In this document: piece by piece, positions 34,600 through 43,787 of the stretch | Numbering within the stretch: the stretch's first letter is position 1 | How the letters are laid out: the number at the start of each line of letters is the position of its first letter | Assembly (NCBI GenBank): GCA_013289825.1 | Contig: JABCZF010000003.1 | Span: 62,001 to 126,000, forward strand | Length of the DNA: 64,000 bases | DNA from: Acidobacteriota bacterium | GTDB taxonomy: Bacteria > Acidobacteriota > Terriglobia > Acidiferrales > UBA7541 | Direction: 5' to 3' | Notes under the pieces: generated by a model | The model's database searches: none | What the model was told of the DNA's origin: nothing | The model's input: only the letters and a program-made list of their open reading frames with translations | Position numbers and translations under genes: made by a program

Positions 34600-36396
34600 A
34601 TGAAAACGTGTGTGCGTAGGCTATGTCTGGCCGCCGGAACACTGGCCGGGTTAGCTCCCCTGGCGCGAGGCCAAGCCGCTGCGGAATATCGCGACCACGC
34701 GCAGTCGGCCGGGATTTGGCCGCAACAAGCGGTTCGCGGTGCGCACGGCATGGTCGCCACGGACGAAGAATTGGGCTCAGAAGCGGGCGTCGAGATCCTG
34801 AAGCGCGGTGGAAACGCCGTCGACGGCGCAGTAGCAGTGGCCTTTGCTCTGGCGGTCGTCGAGCCTGCGGCAGGGAACATCGGCGGGGGCGGCTTCATGC
34901 TCGTGCGTCTGGCAGATGGACGCACCAGCTTTGTCGACTATCGCGAAGTCGCTCCCGCCAAAGCCACCCGAGACATGTACCTCAAACCCGATGGCGCTCT
35001 CGACAAAGAGCTCTCGGTAATCGGCTACAAATCGGTCGCGGTGCCTGGCACCGTCGCTGGTCTTGAGCTCGCCCTCAAAACCTACGGCAAACTGAAGCGC
35101 GCCGAGGTGCTGGCTCCAGCCATTCATCTTGCCGAAGACGGGTTTCCGATCAGCGAAAAACTCGCGCGGCAATTGGAGGGAGAACGCCGTGAGTTGCAGC
35201 AGTTCACCATCAGCCGCCGCATCTTCTTGAATGATGGAAAAATGTTCCACGCGGGTGACACGCTCCGGCAACCGGAACTGGCCGCCACTCTGAAGCGCAT
35301 TGCGAAAAACGGCGCAGCCGAATTCTACCGTGGGGAGACCGCGAAGATGCTCGTCGATGACATGAACCGCATGGGCGGCCTGATCACGCTCGAGGATCTT
35401 GCGCAATACCAGCCCAAGGTTCGCCAGGCGTTAGAAGCCAATTACGAGTACGACGGCCACAAGTGGGAGGTCATCACCTCGCCCCCGCCGAGCTCCGGGG
35501 GCGTGGCCATCATTGAAGCCCTGAATATGCTTCAGGACGTCCCGCTCAAAGGCTGGGACGACCCGCAAAGCGTCCACATGGTGGTGGAAACGATGCGGCG
35601 AGTGTTTGCGGACCGCGCCGCGTATCTCGCGGACCCGGACTTCTCCAGAGTGCCTGTCGACGGCCTCACTAGCGACTGCTACGCCAAAGAACTGGCCGCT
35701 ACGATTGACCCCCTGCGCGCCTCCTCCAGCAAAACGGTCAAAGCCGGCATGCCCCACGTCTGCGGAGTTTCGGCTTCGAGCGAGGCAGCTCGGGAAACAA
35801 TCAGCCTCAATGATGGGCCGCACACGACGCACTTTTCCGTTGTGGACGCAGCCGGCAATGCTGTCGCCAGCACCTACACGCTCAACAACAGCTACGGCTC
35901 GCACGTAACTTCCACCGCGGGTTTCCTCCTAAACGACGAAATGGACGATTTCACAACGCAACCCGGCGTCCCCAACGCTCTGTTCGGCCTAATCCAATCC
36001 GACGCAAACGCCATCGCTCCCGGCCACCGCCCGCTCAGCTCCATGACCCCGACAATTCTCCTGCGCGACGGCAAGTTGAGCTTCGTAACTGGTTCGCCCG
36101 GCGGGCCCACGATTATTTCTGCAACGCTGCTCAGCGTCTTAAACTGGATGCGCCTGGGACTAGAAGCGCAGGCCACCATCAACGCACCGCGCTTTCATCA
36201 CCAGTGGCTGCCCGATGTGATCCTGATGGAAAAGGATTTTCCCGCAAGCCTGGAGTCTGCTCTGGAGGCGCAGGGCTACCAGACGCGGCGGCGTGGCCAC
36301 ATTGGTCTGGTGAACGCCATCGGGATCGATCCGCAAACAGGTGAACGTCTCGGCGCAGCAGACCCGCGCGACAACGGAGCTGCGGTAGGTTACTGA
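34600..36396 (+). CDS. ggt: Gamma-glutamyltransferase
   Basis: A 598-residue exported Ntn hydrolase. The ATG at 34600 has AGGGAG upstream and begins a signal peptide (LCLAAGTLAGLAPLARG). GGNAVDGAVAVAFALAVVEP and GNIGGGGFML are the large-subunit motifs; DGPHTTHFSVVDAAGN contains the Thr that becomes the N-terminal nucleophile after self-cleavage; SSMTPTILLRDG and GSPGGPTII are small-subunit motifs. It hydrolyses or transfers the gamma-glutamyl group of glutathione and related compounds in the periplasm. Confidence 0.93.
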   Translation: MKTCVRRLCLAAGTLAGLAPLARGQAAAEYRDHAQSAGIWPQQAVRGAHGMVATDEELGSEAGVEILKRGGNAVDGAVAVAFALAVVEPAAGNIGGGGFMLVRLADGRTSFVDYREVAPAKATRDMYLKPDGALDKELSVIGYKSVAVPGTVAGLELALKTYGKLKRAEVLAPAIHLAEDGFPISEKLARQLEGERRELQQFTISRRIFLNDGKMFHAGDTLRQPELAATLKRIAKNGAAEFYRGETAKMLVDDMNRMGGLITLEDLAQYQPKVRQALEANYEYDGHKWEVITSPPPSSGGVAIIEALNMLQDVPLKGWDDPQSVHMVVETMRRVFADRAAYLADPDFSRVPVDGLTSDCYAKELAATIDPLRASSSKTVKAGMPHVCGVSASSEAARETISLNDGPHTTHFSVVDAAGNAVASTYTLNNSYGSHVTSTAGFLLNDEMDDFTTQPGVPNALFGLIQSDANAIAPGHRPLSSMTPTILLRDGKLSFVTGSPGGPTIISATLLSVLNWMRLGLEAQATINAPRFHHQWLPDVILMEKDFPASLESALEAQGYQTRRRGHIGLVNAIGIDPQTGERLGAADPRDNGAAVGY

Positions 36397-36487
36397 ACGG
36401 GATTATTTTACTCCTCGTGGCTGGTACCGGGGGGCGGTCCGAAGTTGGGCGTTTGGCTTTTCATCTCAGAGCGCAGTGCACGGGGCT

Positions 36488-37348
36488 ATGCGAAGAATCC
36501 TATCCACTTATATGTTCGTGTCGCGAAGGTTGACCACCGAACTTCTCGGCCAGATCGCCGAAGCCGGTTTCGAGGCCGTCGAGATTTTCGGGACACGCGG
36601 CCATTTCGATTACACCACCAAGCAAGAGGTGCAAGCCATTGCCAGCGCCCTCTCGCAGCACGGCCTCGCGCTTCTGTCGCTCCATGCCCCCACTAGTCGG
36701 GATCTGAGCGCAACGCGCGAAGGCGGCACACCCCTTTCCATCACCGAAGTGGAACGCGTGCGCCGCGTCGAAGCCATGGACGAGTTGAAACGCGTGATCG
36801 ACGTCGCCGAAGATTTGCCCTATTCCCGGCTGATTCTACACATGGGTGGTCCGCGCGAAACCGCTGACCCGCGTAAGCGCGACGCCGCCTTCAGTTCCCT
36901 CGAGCATCTGGTTTTGCATGCTCACCACCGGGGGGTAACCATCGCCGTGGAAAACACCACCAGCGAGATGGGCGATCCCGCTTATCTCCGCACCTTCGTC
37001 GACGAAACGCGCTTGACCGACCTGCGCTTCAACTTCGACATCGGCCACGCACACCTTGCCGACGGTCCGGAAGCCGAGCGCATCGGAAAAGCATTTGCCC
37101 CGCTTCGCGAACTGGTCATCTCCGCGCACATCCACGACAATCACGGCGAAAAAGACGAGCACCTACCGCCCTACGACGGCACCATCGATTGGGAATCCGC
37201 TGTCAAAACGATGAAGTCCGCGCCCGAACAAGACCTCGCACTCACGCTCGAACTCAAAGAAAGGACTGGCAACGACACGCCGTCCACTGCCGAGCAACTG
37301 GCCGCCGCCAGCGAATCCCTCGAGCGCTTCGAGCGCGAATGGGGATGA
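36488..37348 (+). CDS. Sugar phosphate isomerase/epimerase-like TIM barrel
   Basis: A 286-residue AP_endonuc_2-type TIM barrel. ISEAGFEAVEIFG-like strands (QIAEAGFEAVEIFGTRGHFD), VENTTSEMG (metal Glu), FNFDIGHAHLADGP (Asp and His) and HIHDNHGEKDEHLPPYDGTI supply the usual metal ligands. Members isomerise or epimerise sugars and inositol derivatives; the substrate cannot be told. The ATG at 36488 is preferred to GTG at 36476. Confidence 0.8.
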   Translation: MRRILSTYMFVSRRLTTELLGQIAEAGFEAVEIFGTRGHFDYTTKQEVQAIASALSQHGLALLSLHAPTSRDLSATREGGTPLSITEVERVRRVEAMDELKRVIDVAEDLPYSRLILHMGGPRETADPRKRDAAFSSLEHLVLHAHHRGVTIAVENTTSEMGDPAYLRTFVDETRLTDLRFNFDIGHAHLADGPEAERIGKAFAPLRELVISAHIHDNHGEKDEHLPPYDGTIDWESAVKTMKSAPEQDLALTLELKERTGNDTPSTAEQLAAASESLERFEREWG

Positions 37349-37402
37349 CACCGCCGTCGCGCTGAATCGAACGATTTTTGGTACTCATGGCCCTAGCCGT
37401 TC

Positions 37403-37549
37403 TAAAGTTTATGTGCTGCAGCACATAACATTATGTGCAGAAAGTAGATAGGTGCAGTGGGTGTCCTAAGTCGCCGATGGTCAGCGCGCGTGCTTGGCTG
37501 GACTGAGCATAATATCCTCGGTTGGTTGGCGAATCTCGATTCAGACCTG
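37403..37549 (+). repeat. 147-bp dispersed repeat, copy 1
   Basis: Matches 47904-48050 over exactly 147 bp in the same orientation with about 10 mismatches and no gap that I can see. It begins with a perfect palindrome, TTATGTGCTGCAGCACATAA, at 37409-37428, and ends at TCAGACCTG. It fills the gap after the isomerase gene. The rest of the 303-bp gap up to 37652 shows nothing else. Confidence 0.85.
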
Positions 37550-37652
37550 ACATGCGCGGATGTCCCGCGAAGAGTTACAAAGTCGCTTCCATTGATCCCT
37601 TGCTGCAGCCCATCAGCTCTCTACAACCAAGCCACACACAGACGCGTTAGCT

Positions 37653-38594
37653 CTATCTGAAGACGGACATGTGCATGCTGATTGTCGAAGCAAAGGAACT
37701 GTTGCACATGTTCTCGACGAAGCGATGTTCGCTGTACCCGCTGTTGCAGCTCAACTCGCGGGAGCCGCAAGCGTCAGAAGATTCGTCCTGTTTACTCGCC
37801 GCATCCTGCGTGGACGCGCTGGCCAAGAGATTTTGCACTATAGGTCCCAATCGCCTGCGGAATTGCTTCTTCTCTTTCTCTGAAGATTGAGCCCAACTGT
37901 AGCGAAGCGCCTTCCAAAGGTACGGCATTTGAGAGAAGCTCCGCTGCTGCTCCGGAGAGTAACTGCTGTATTGCGCGGCGAGACTTTTGGCGAGCGAATC
38001 CTTGAAGTGACGGTTCGTATGCAGGACCTGTTTGCCCAGGGATTCCTTAATCATGAAAGCGACGACTTCGGCGTAAGCATCGGCAACTTGCGTGGTGAGC
38101 GGAGGGTTGCCCTTGGCGATAGGGCGGTGCGCGGAGTCATAGATGTTGAGCACCCATTTTGAGAGCATGGAGTCCGGATTCTGCCGCAACCCACCCACGT
38201 ACTTTTCACACAATTGCTCGCGCACGAGTTCCCGTTGTTGGCGAGGCTTGGTGTTGAGCTGTTCTTGAAATTTCAGGACGTTCATCGTCGAATCAATTTC
38301 ATCCTGATGATGGCCTTTCCAAGTGCGCACCAGGGAGGCGCGAAACTGATCGCGCTGCTCCACGGTGAACGGTGCATCCAGCAGCCATTCAAAGAACTGG
38401 GTCTCCTGGTCCACGATGGCTTGCGTCAAGGGCGGATTCCCGGGAATCGGCAGCTCATCGCCAGAGGTCGTATCTGAAGTGGAGCCCGGAGCTTTGCTCG
38501 TTTCCGCGCACAGAACAAGGGTTGATGTGCTGATGCTCACACTCAGAGCAAGAATAATGGCCAACCAAAAAGGAAATATACGATTCGTCTCCAT
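37653..38594 (-). CDS. Secreted protein of unknown function
   Basis: A 313-residue protein with a signal peptide (FWLAIILALSVSISTSTLVL). The phrase GNPPLTxxxxD occurs twice (about 52 and 160), each followed by a helical segment, so the protein is probably a duplication of a helical domain. The end is Cys-rich (four or five Cys in the last 45 residues), which would fit disulfides outside the cytoplasm. No family is recognised. It lies 77 bp after the Ig-repeat gene on the same strand. Confidence 0.58.
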   Translation of the reverse strand: METNRIFPFWLAIILALSVSISTSTLVLCAETSKAPGSTSDTTSGDELPIPGNPPLTQAIVDQETQFFEWLLDAPFTVEQRDQFRASLVRTWKGHHQDEIDSTMNVLKFQEQLNTKPRQQRELVREQLCEKYVGGLRQNPDSMLSKWVLNIYDSAHRPIAKGNPPLTTQVADAYAEVVAFMIKESLGKQVLHTNRHFKDSLAKSLAAQYSSYSPEQQRSFSQMPYLWKALRYSWAQSSEKEKKQFRRRLGPIVQNLLASASTQDAASKQDESSDACGSRELSCNSGYSEHRFVENMCNSSFASTISMHMSVFR

Positions 38595-38671
38595 ACCATC
38601 CTTCAGCGTTTAACTACCGTCTAGCGCCACTGTTCGTGACCGTATCTGTTACCCGTCGGTGTGAGTCGGGT

Positions 38672-40588
38672 TTACGGAACGGTGATGGACAGAGTCGTGA
38701 TGTTGGCGGCGTTGGCGCCAGAAGTGCCCTGAATAGTGAGAATCACATTAGCCGGCGCGGCGCCCCCACCTCCTCCGTTCTTGGCGGGGCCTTGTCCGGT
38801 GAGGCTTGCGCTGACGCAAGCGGCCATGTGGAACGACGCGAAGAGCAAGAGCGCAAGCGATAGCCGCACCAGTCCGAGGCGTCGTTGACCGAATTCGACG
38901 CGCTGAAGTTCACGCACCGTGAGGCACAGAACTAGAACCAAGATTGCCATCGTTAACAGTATGATCATCAGTCGAAGTGAAGGCAGTTTGTTGCTCCGAC
39001 CTGCCGGAGGCTGAACGACAAGAGCCGCCGGCTTAGCACTCACGGTTACCTTTAGCATCGTCGAAGAAGAGGCGTTGGGACTCAGATTGAGTTGGGAGGG
39101 CTGGAACTGGCAGGTGATGCCCTTAGGAGGATTGGCGCAGGTCAAAGAAACGAGTCCGTCGAAAGTGCTGGAGTTGACCGTGATGTTAAAGGTTTGCGAA
39201 CTGCCGACGGGGACCGTCGCGGATGTTGGCGAAACCGAACCAGAGTAGGTTCCACCGAGAACCGTCACCGAAACGGAAGCAGTGGCCGAATTGTAGTCGT
39301 TGGCGTCGGCAGGCATGAACGTGACGCTCAGCGTTTGCGTGGTGGCGCTGGGAAGAACCGTGCCCGCCGGCGGATTGTATACAAACGTGCCCGGAACGCT
39401 GGCGGTGGCGTTCAGTTGCGAATTGCCAAGCGCGGTGCCGGAGGCGATCGAGGTGGGAGTGTTCCAGGTAATTGTAGGCATCGCACTATGGATAGTTAGC
39501 GACTGCGAGACATCCGTGCTGGGAGAAAGAGTCGCTGTGCCGTTGTACACGGCCCTTATCGAGTAGGTCCCTGCTTTCTGGCCCCCGGGGATGGCATAAG
39601 AAACTGTCGCATTACCTCCGGAGACTGTTGAAGAGTTAACTGGTGCGCTGACGCCGGGCACCACGAAAGTGACGGTTCCACCGTCCACGGTAGTGACTGG
39701 ACTTGATACAACGGCGCTGAGTGCAACATTCTGTGGGTTGGGGCTAAAAACGATGCTAGCACTGGATGCCGATATGGATGTTTGTTGAAGCGTGGAATCT
39801 GGCGTCATCATGTAGGTCCAGAGGCGTCGATACATAGTCAGCAACTCAAACGGCGCTTCTGGGGCGTCGGAGTTGGCCGTGTAAAACGTATCCAGCGCAT
39901 CGCTTGCCTGGAAAAAGGCCAGCTGTGAGTAACTAGCAGATTCGAGAAGGGCTGCTGCCGCAGTCATGCCCTTAACATCGCCGGGCTGAGCCTGGAGAAG
40001 TTGTTGCGCAGTCGCGAATGCGCCGTTGATATCTCCGGCGTTCACCTGATACTCGGCGATGAGGCCCGCCTTGTTGGATTGCAGGACTGGATCGAGCTGT
40101 GGCTCTGGACCGACAGTAATGGTGACCGGGCGGGTTCGGACCGTACCATTCCAGCCAGGGGAGTTGCTTACCTGGAGCGTGGCAGTCAACTGATACGTAT
40201 CCGGCGGAAGAGATGAAACGTCTGCGGGCGATATCTCGACAGCGAACGTAACATTGTCCGTGGATTGCAACGTCAGCGCGGGACTTGCGGGGACCCCGAC
40301 TAACTGGAGCGGCCACGTGACGGCTTGGCCGGAACTTGACACGGCCGTGAATTGAACAGCGCTCGTCCAAGGCTCGCCGGTCGGCGAGATGACGAGCGGC
40401 GGTAAATTGGGGCTATTGCCGTACCGAAGCGAGTTCATAATGGTGGTGTGAACAATGAGTGGCCATCCCGGGAAGAGATACACAAATTGCGAGTTGTTGG
40501 CTGTGAGATAGATTTGCGGAACAGGCTGTTGCGCCAACAGTGGAGTTGAGGCGAGTAGAAGAGCAAGGACTAAGAGTAGGCTTTTCAT
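38672..40588 (-). CDS. Secreted Ig-like repeat protein with C-terminal membrane helix
   Basis: A 638-residue protein with signal peptide (LLLVLALLLASTPLLAQ). After an N-terminal beta domain and a TPR-like helical part (about 150-260), Ig-like repeats of the Big_3 kind follow (VDGGTVTFVVPGVSAPVNSS, KAGTYSIRAVYNGTATLSPS). A further repeat, PTSATVPVGSSQTFNITVNS, is of the type found in many Acidobacteriota surface proteins. A membrane helix lies near 545-565. The start overlaps the upstream metzincin-like gene by 4 bp. Confidence 0.7.
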   Translation of the reverse strand: MKSLLLVLALLLASTPLLAQQPVPQIYLTANNSQFVYLFPGWPLIVHTTIMNSLRYGNSPNLPPLVISPTGEPWTSAVQFTAVSSSGQAVTWPLQLVGVPASPALTLQSTDNVTFAVEISPADVSSLPPDTYQLTATLQVSNSPGWNGTVRTRPVTITVGPEPQLDPVLQSNKAGLIAEYQVNAGDINGAFATAQQLLQAQPGDVKGMTAAAALLESASYSQLAFFQASDALDTFYTANSDAPEAPFELLTMYRRLWTYMMTPDSTLQQTSISASSASIVFSPNPQNVALSAVVSSPVTTVDGGTVTFVVPGVSAPVNSSTVSGGNATVSYAIPGGQKAGTYSIRAVYNGTATLSPSTDVSQSLTIHSAMPTITWNTPTSIASGTALGNSQLNATASVPGTFVYNPPAGTVLPSATTQTLSVTFMPADANDYNSATASVSVTVLGGTYSGSVSPTSATVPVGSSQTFNITVNSSTFDGLVSLTCANPPKGITCQFQPSQLNLSPNASSSTMLKVTVSAKPAALVVQPPAGRSNKLPSLRLMIILLTMAILVLVLCLTVRELQRVEFGQRRLGLVRLSLALLLFASFHMAACVSASLTGQGPAKNGGGGGAAPANVILTIQGTSGANAANITTLSITVP

Positions 40589-42996
40589 GGCTGATCACTC
40601 ACGTTGGCGTAAGCGTCGCTGACGCAAACCCAGAACTTACAAGAGCCTCGTCCAGGCGAGGCTTCGAAGTAGCGTGGTTGTGGTGGGTGGCTCGGATCAT
40701 TCACACCCGTTCCTGCCGGGCTCGTGCACATCGTATAGCCCACTTGCTCCGTGCCATCGGTTGGGTCGTAGTAGACCGATCCGTTGGCCTCAGACGGATA
40801 CAGATTCGAGAACCAATAGCGCATGACGCAGCTATCGTTTCCGCTGTGCTGACCGTGAGGTTCGCCGACATACGGGAAAATAGTGTAATGGGAAGCAGCT
40901 AGAACCCTCTTACACCAATCGACCACCATTTCCGGCACTAGGCCCAAAGGCAATGTCTGGCAGACGGCTAGCTTGGTCTGGAGCACCTGCCAGAGGAGAG
41001 CCCCCTCATCCTGCCCATCCTTTTCTCGCAAGAGCCGGATAAAGAAACCGCTCGTGACGCCCGCATCACCCAGCAAGAAGCTCGGCTGACCCGTTGGATT
41101 GGCCGGGTCGTTTGGGGAATAGAAAGTCAGCCGCTTAGTTCTTAAATCCGTGTCACCGTGGTGGTCCACGCCGACGGAATGCAACAGTTCGTGTGCCATA
41201 GCGGTCCGGTACTGCAGCGTCGCAGCAGCTGGCGTGATAATTCCCCTGTGCGTGTTATCGGGAGTGATCTGCCCGCCGACCCGAAAGGGATCCTCGAGAC
41301 AAATATATTGGGTTATTCCCGGATGGCCGTGAACGCCATCGACGGTCAAAAGTGTCAGTCCTCCGCCGTGGAAGGGATTGCTGAGCCCCCCTGTGCTGCA
41401 GGTCACGATGATTACGCCATGTTGGTCGGTCACATGCGTGGGGTCGTTGTCCAGATGATTGAAATTAATCAATCGATTTCCCAGCGTGGCACTAAGAGTA
41501 AAGCGGCTCTGATGAATGCCATCCATCTCATCTTTTGTGAGATCCTTATGAACGACGAGATTGCTGATAGAGACGAAGTTGTCTAGGCCATCCTCGGCAT
41601 CGCCCCCGATGAGGTTCTGTATGAAAAAGTCCTTTTTTGTCGGATCGCCTTCGATGTGCTTCCCGTTTTCCATGAAGCCCCGATACTCTTCATAGAGCGT
41701 CAGCCCATCTCCGAGACAATCGGGGCGTCCTTCCGGGTTTGGCTCGGAGTCGTCAGTGTCCGGAGTGGACAGGGCGATGCCGTGCGCATCCTTCCAAACG
41801 TCCGCGGTGTACAAACCGGGTTGGCGCTTTGGCAAAACAAGGTAGTTGCTAGGATCTCCCGCGAAGTGTCCTTCGATTGTTTGTCCAGCCGCTGTTGCCG
41901 TCACGTTAAGGGCAGCCCAACCGCCCCAATCGTGAGGGGACAGGACAATAGTGACTGGTGCGACCACCGGGGGAGTTGTCGGGCTTATCTGCGCCTGCGT
42001 GCCATCAGCATTGATTTGGTAATTCGCGTTCGCCGCCTGATTCTTGTCAAAGCTCAAATCCGACGGAGCCGGACTTATGAGCTGGCTCTTGGGTGGCCAG
42101 TTCATGGACACTCCGGGCTGATGCGAAGGGCTCGCGAGCAGAAACGTCACATTATCCGGCGGGAAGTCTACCGGTTGCTGTGTGGACTTTTTGACAAGCA
42201 AAGCCTGGATTGTCAGCAGGTTCGGTCTTCCTGAATCATCCACCCCGGTGTCCAGTTCGGTCAAACCAGCGGTTGGCCGCCACGTCGAGTACTGCGGAAT
42301 CGTCACGATCAGGTCTAAATCGAGCACTGGATTTAGCGACCATGTCAGCGTCCAATTCGCCGGATCGCCCAGGAGTGCCGAGAAATAACTCACGGCGGCA
42401 TTGCCGGATAGAACCAGTCCGCTCGTCGGCAACGGGCTCTGGATGGACCCCACGTTGAATGTCACGGACCCACTTTGTTGAAGACCAACAAAGCCATACT
42501 GCGAGGGAGTTCCCGTCTCGGTGCCAGAGTTGGACGTAATCGTCACATGGAGCGATGGATCCCAGTCGAATTCAAAGGTGCAGGCAGATAGATTGGCGTT
42601 TAAACCGGCTCCGGGTAAGAAGCCACCAGCCGTAGCGGAAATGGGTCCCTGCGGAATCGTCTCGTCGTCGGTGATGTGCGTGAACGTGCCATCCGGGTGA
42701 GACTCCAGGTCATCGATGTGAATGGTCTCGTTGAAATTTCCGGTCCAGCTTCCCGCGCCTTGGGCGTTTATGTCCGGAGATGCCGTGATGGACTCGTTGA
42801 TGTTGTAGGTGCCGCCATCGGACAAAGTCCCGCTTCCGGTCCCGACGAGGCTGAGAGTTCCTTTCCATTCGCTAACCAATCCAAAGTTCTTGCAGCTCGG
42901 AGGCGTCTGCGGCGCCGCATGTGCCCGCGCCGCTCCGGCGGACACCAGCGCGACGACCGCAATGGCTAAATCGCTAATACGACGAGGCAACTTCAT
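40585..42996 (-). CDS. Secreted metzincin-like metallopeptidase, large
   Basis: An 803-residue protein with a signal peptide (AIAVVALVSAGAARAHA). Residues about 601-611 are HELLHSVGVDH (HExxHxxGxxH), the three-His zinc site of metzincins, and SCVMRYW near 720-726 fits the Met-turn. The first 550 residues hold beta-rich domains without recognised family. The gene overlaps the next by 4 bp (ATGA at 40588-40585), so protease and Ig-repeat protein are translationally coupled and may meet at the cell surface. Confidence 0.75.
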   Translation of the reverse strand: MKLPRRISDLAIAVVALVSAGAARAHAAPQTPPSCKNFGLVSEWKGTLSLVGTGSGTLSDGGTYNINESITASPDINAQGAGSWTGNFNETIHIDDLESHPDGTFTHITDDETIPQGPISATAGGFLPGAGLNANLSACTFEFDWDPSLHVTITSNSGTETGTPSQYGFVGLQQSGSVTFNVGSIQSPLPTSGLVLSGNAAVSYFSALLGDPANWTLTWSLNPVLDLDLIVTIPQYSTWRPTAGLTELDTGVDDSGRPNLLTIQALLVKKSTQQPVDFPPDNVTFLLASPSHQPGVSMNWPPKSQLISPAPSDLSFDKNQAANANYQINADGTQAQISPTTPPVVAPVTIVLSPHDWGGWAALNVTATAAGQTIEGHFAGDPSNYLVLPKRQPGLYTADVWKDAHGIALSTPDTDDSEPNPEGRPDCLGDGLTLYEEYRGFMENGKHIEGDPTKKDFFIQNLIGGDAEDGLDNFVSISNLVVHKDLTKDEMDGIHQSRFTLSATLGNRLINFNHLDNDPTHVTDQHGVIIVTCSTGGLSNPFHGGGLTLLTVDGVHGHPGITQYICLEDPFRVGGQITPDNTHRGIITPAAATLQYRTAMAHELLHSVGVDHHGDTDLRTKRLTFYSPNDPANPTGQPSFLLGDAGVTSGFFIRLLREKDGQDEGALLWQVLQTKLAVCQTLPLGLVPEMVVDWCKRVLAASHYTIFPYVGEPHGQHSGNDSCVMRYWFSNLYPSEANGSVYYDPTDGTEQVGYTMCTSPAGTGVNDPSHPPQPRYFEASPGRGSCKFWVCVSDAYANVSDQP

Positions 42997-43208
42997 GGCT
43001 GGTCTCCTTGCGTTCTTCCTCTACCAGCTATAGCGGGAATGGCGGGCGAAACGGGTAACGCATGCTCACAGCACGCGAGGGCGCGCTAGCGAGCCGCAGG
43101 CACACGACCTGGGGCGCCAGCACCTCCGCTAGAAAACTGTTGGGTTCGTGTGATAGGCTCAGCCTCACTGAGGGAACTGTTCACGCTCGGCGGAGAGTGC
43201 ACTTTCCC

Positions 43209-43787
43209 ATGCCCTCGGCCCACGAAATCACTCGTCTTCTGCGCGCCTGGAGCGGTGGCGACCGTCACGCTCTCGAAGAGCTAACTCCGCTGATTTACAA
43301 TGAGTTACACCGTACCGCGCAGCGCTACATGGCCCGCGAACGCGCGGACCACACGCTGCAAGCGACGGCGCTGATCGATGAGGTTTACATTCGCCTCGTC
43401 GATTGCGAGGGCGTTAGCTGGCAGGACCGCAACCATTTCTTCGCCGTCTGCGCCCGTCTCATGCGCCGCATCCTCACGGACTTCGCTCGGTCCCGCCAAT
43501 ACCTCAAGCGCGGCGGCGGCGCCAAACCCATCACGTTTGACGAGAACCTCCACATCACTCCCCAACCGGACGGAGACTTAGTCGCTCTGGACCACGCGCT
43601 CCAGAGCCTCTCTGCTGTTGATAAGCGCAAAAGTGACGTGGTCGAGCTCCGCTTTTTCGGCGGCCTCAGCGTAAAGGACACCGCGGAGGTCCTCGGCGTG
43701 TCCGACGAAACCGTTAAACGCGATTGGCGTCTCGCAAAACTCTGGCTGCTGCGTGAAATGAGTGGAGAAAGTTACGATGGACGCTGA
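43209..43787 (+). CDS. ECF sigma factor, TIGR02999-like
   Basis: A 192-residue sigma factor. I start at ATG 43209 (MPSAHEITRLLRAWSGGDRH), the typical opening of this group; the frame is open to 43062. Region 2 includes LQATALIDEVYIRLVDCEGV and DRNHFFAVCARLMRRILTDF; region 4 is LRFFGGLSVKDTAEVLGVSD. This subgroup is characteristic of Acidobacteriota and Planctomycetes and is usually encoded beside Ser/Thr kinases, as here: its end overlaps the kinase start by 11 bp. Confidence 0.9.
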   Translation: MPSAHEITRLLRAWSGGDRHALEELTPLIYNELHRTAQRYMARERADHTLQATALIDEVYIRLVDCEGVSWQDRNHFFAVCARLMRRILTDFARSRQYLKRGGGAKPITFDENLHITPQPDGDLVALDHALQSLSAVDKRKSDVVELRFFGGLSVKDTAEVLGVSDETVKRDWRLAKLWLLREMSGESYDGR

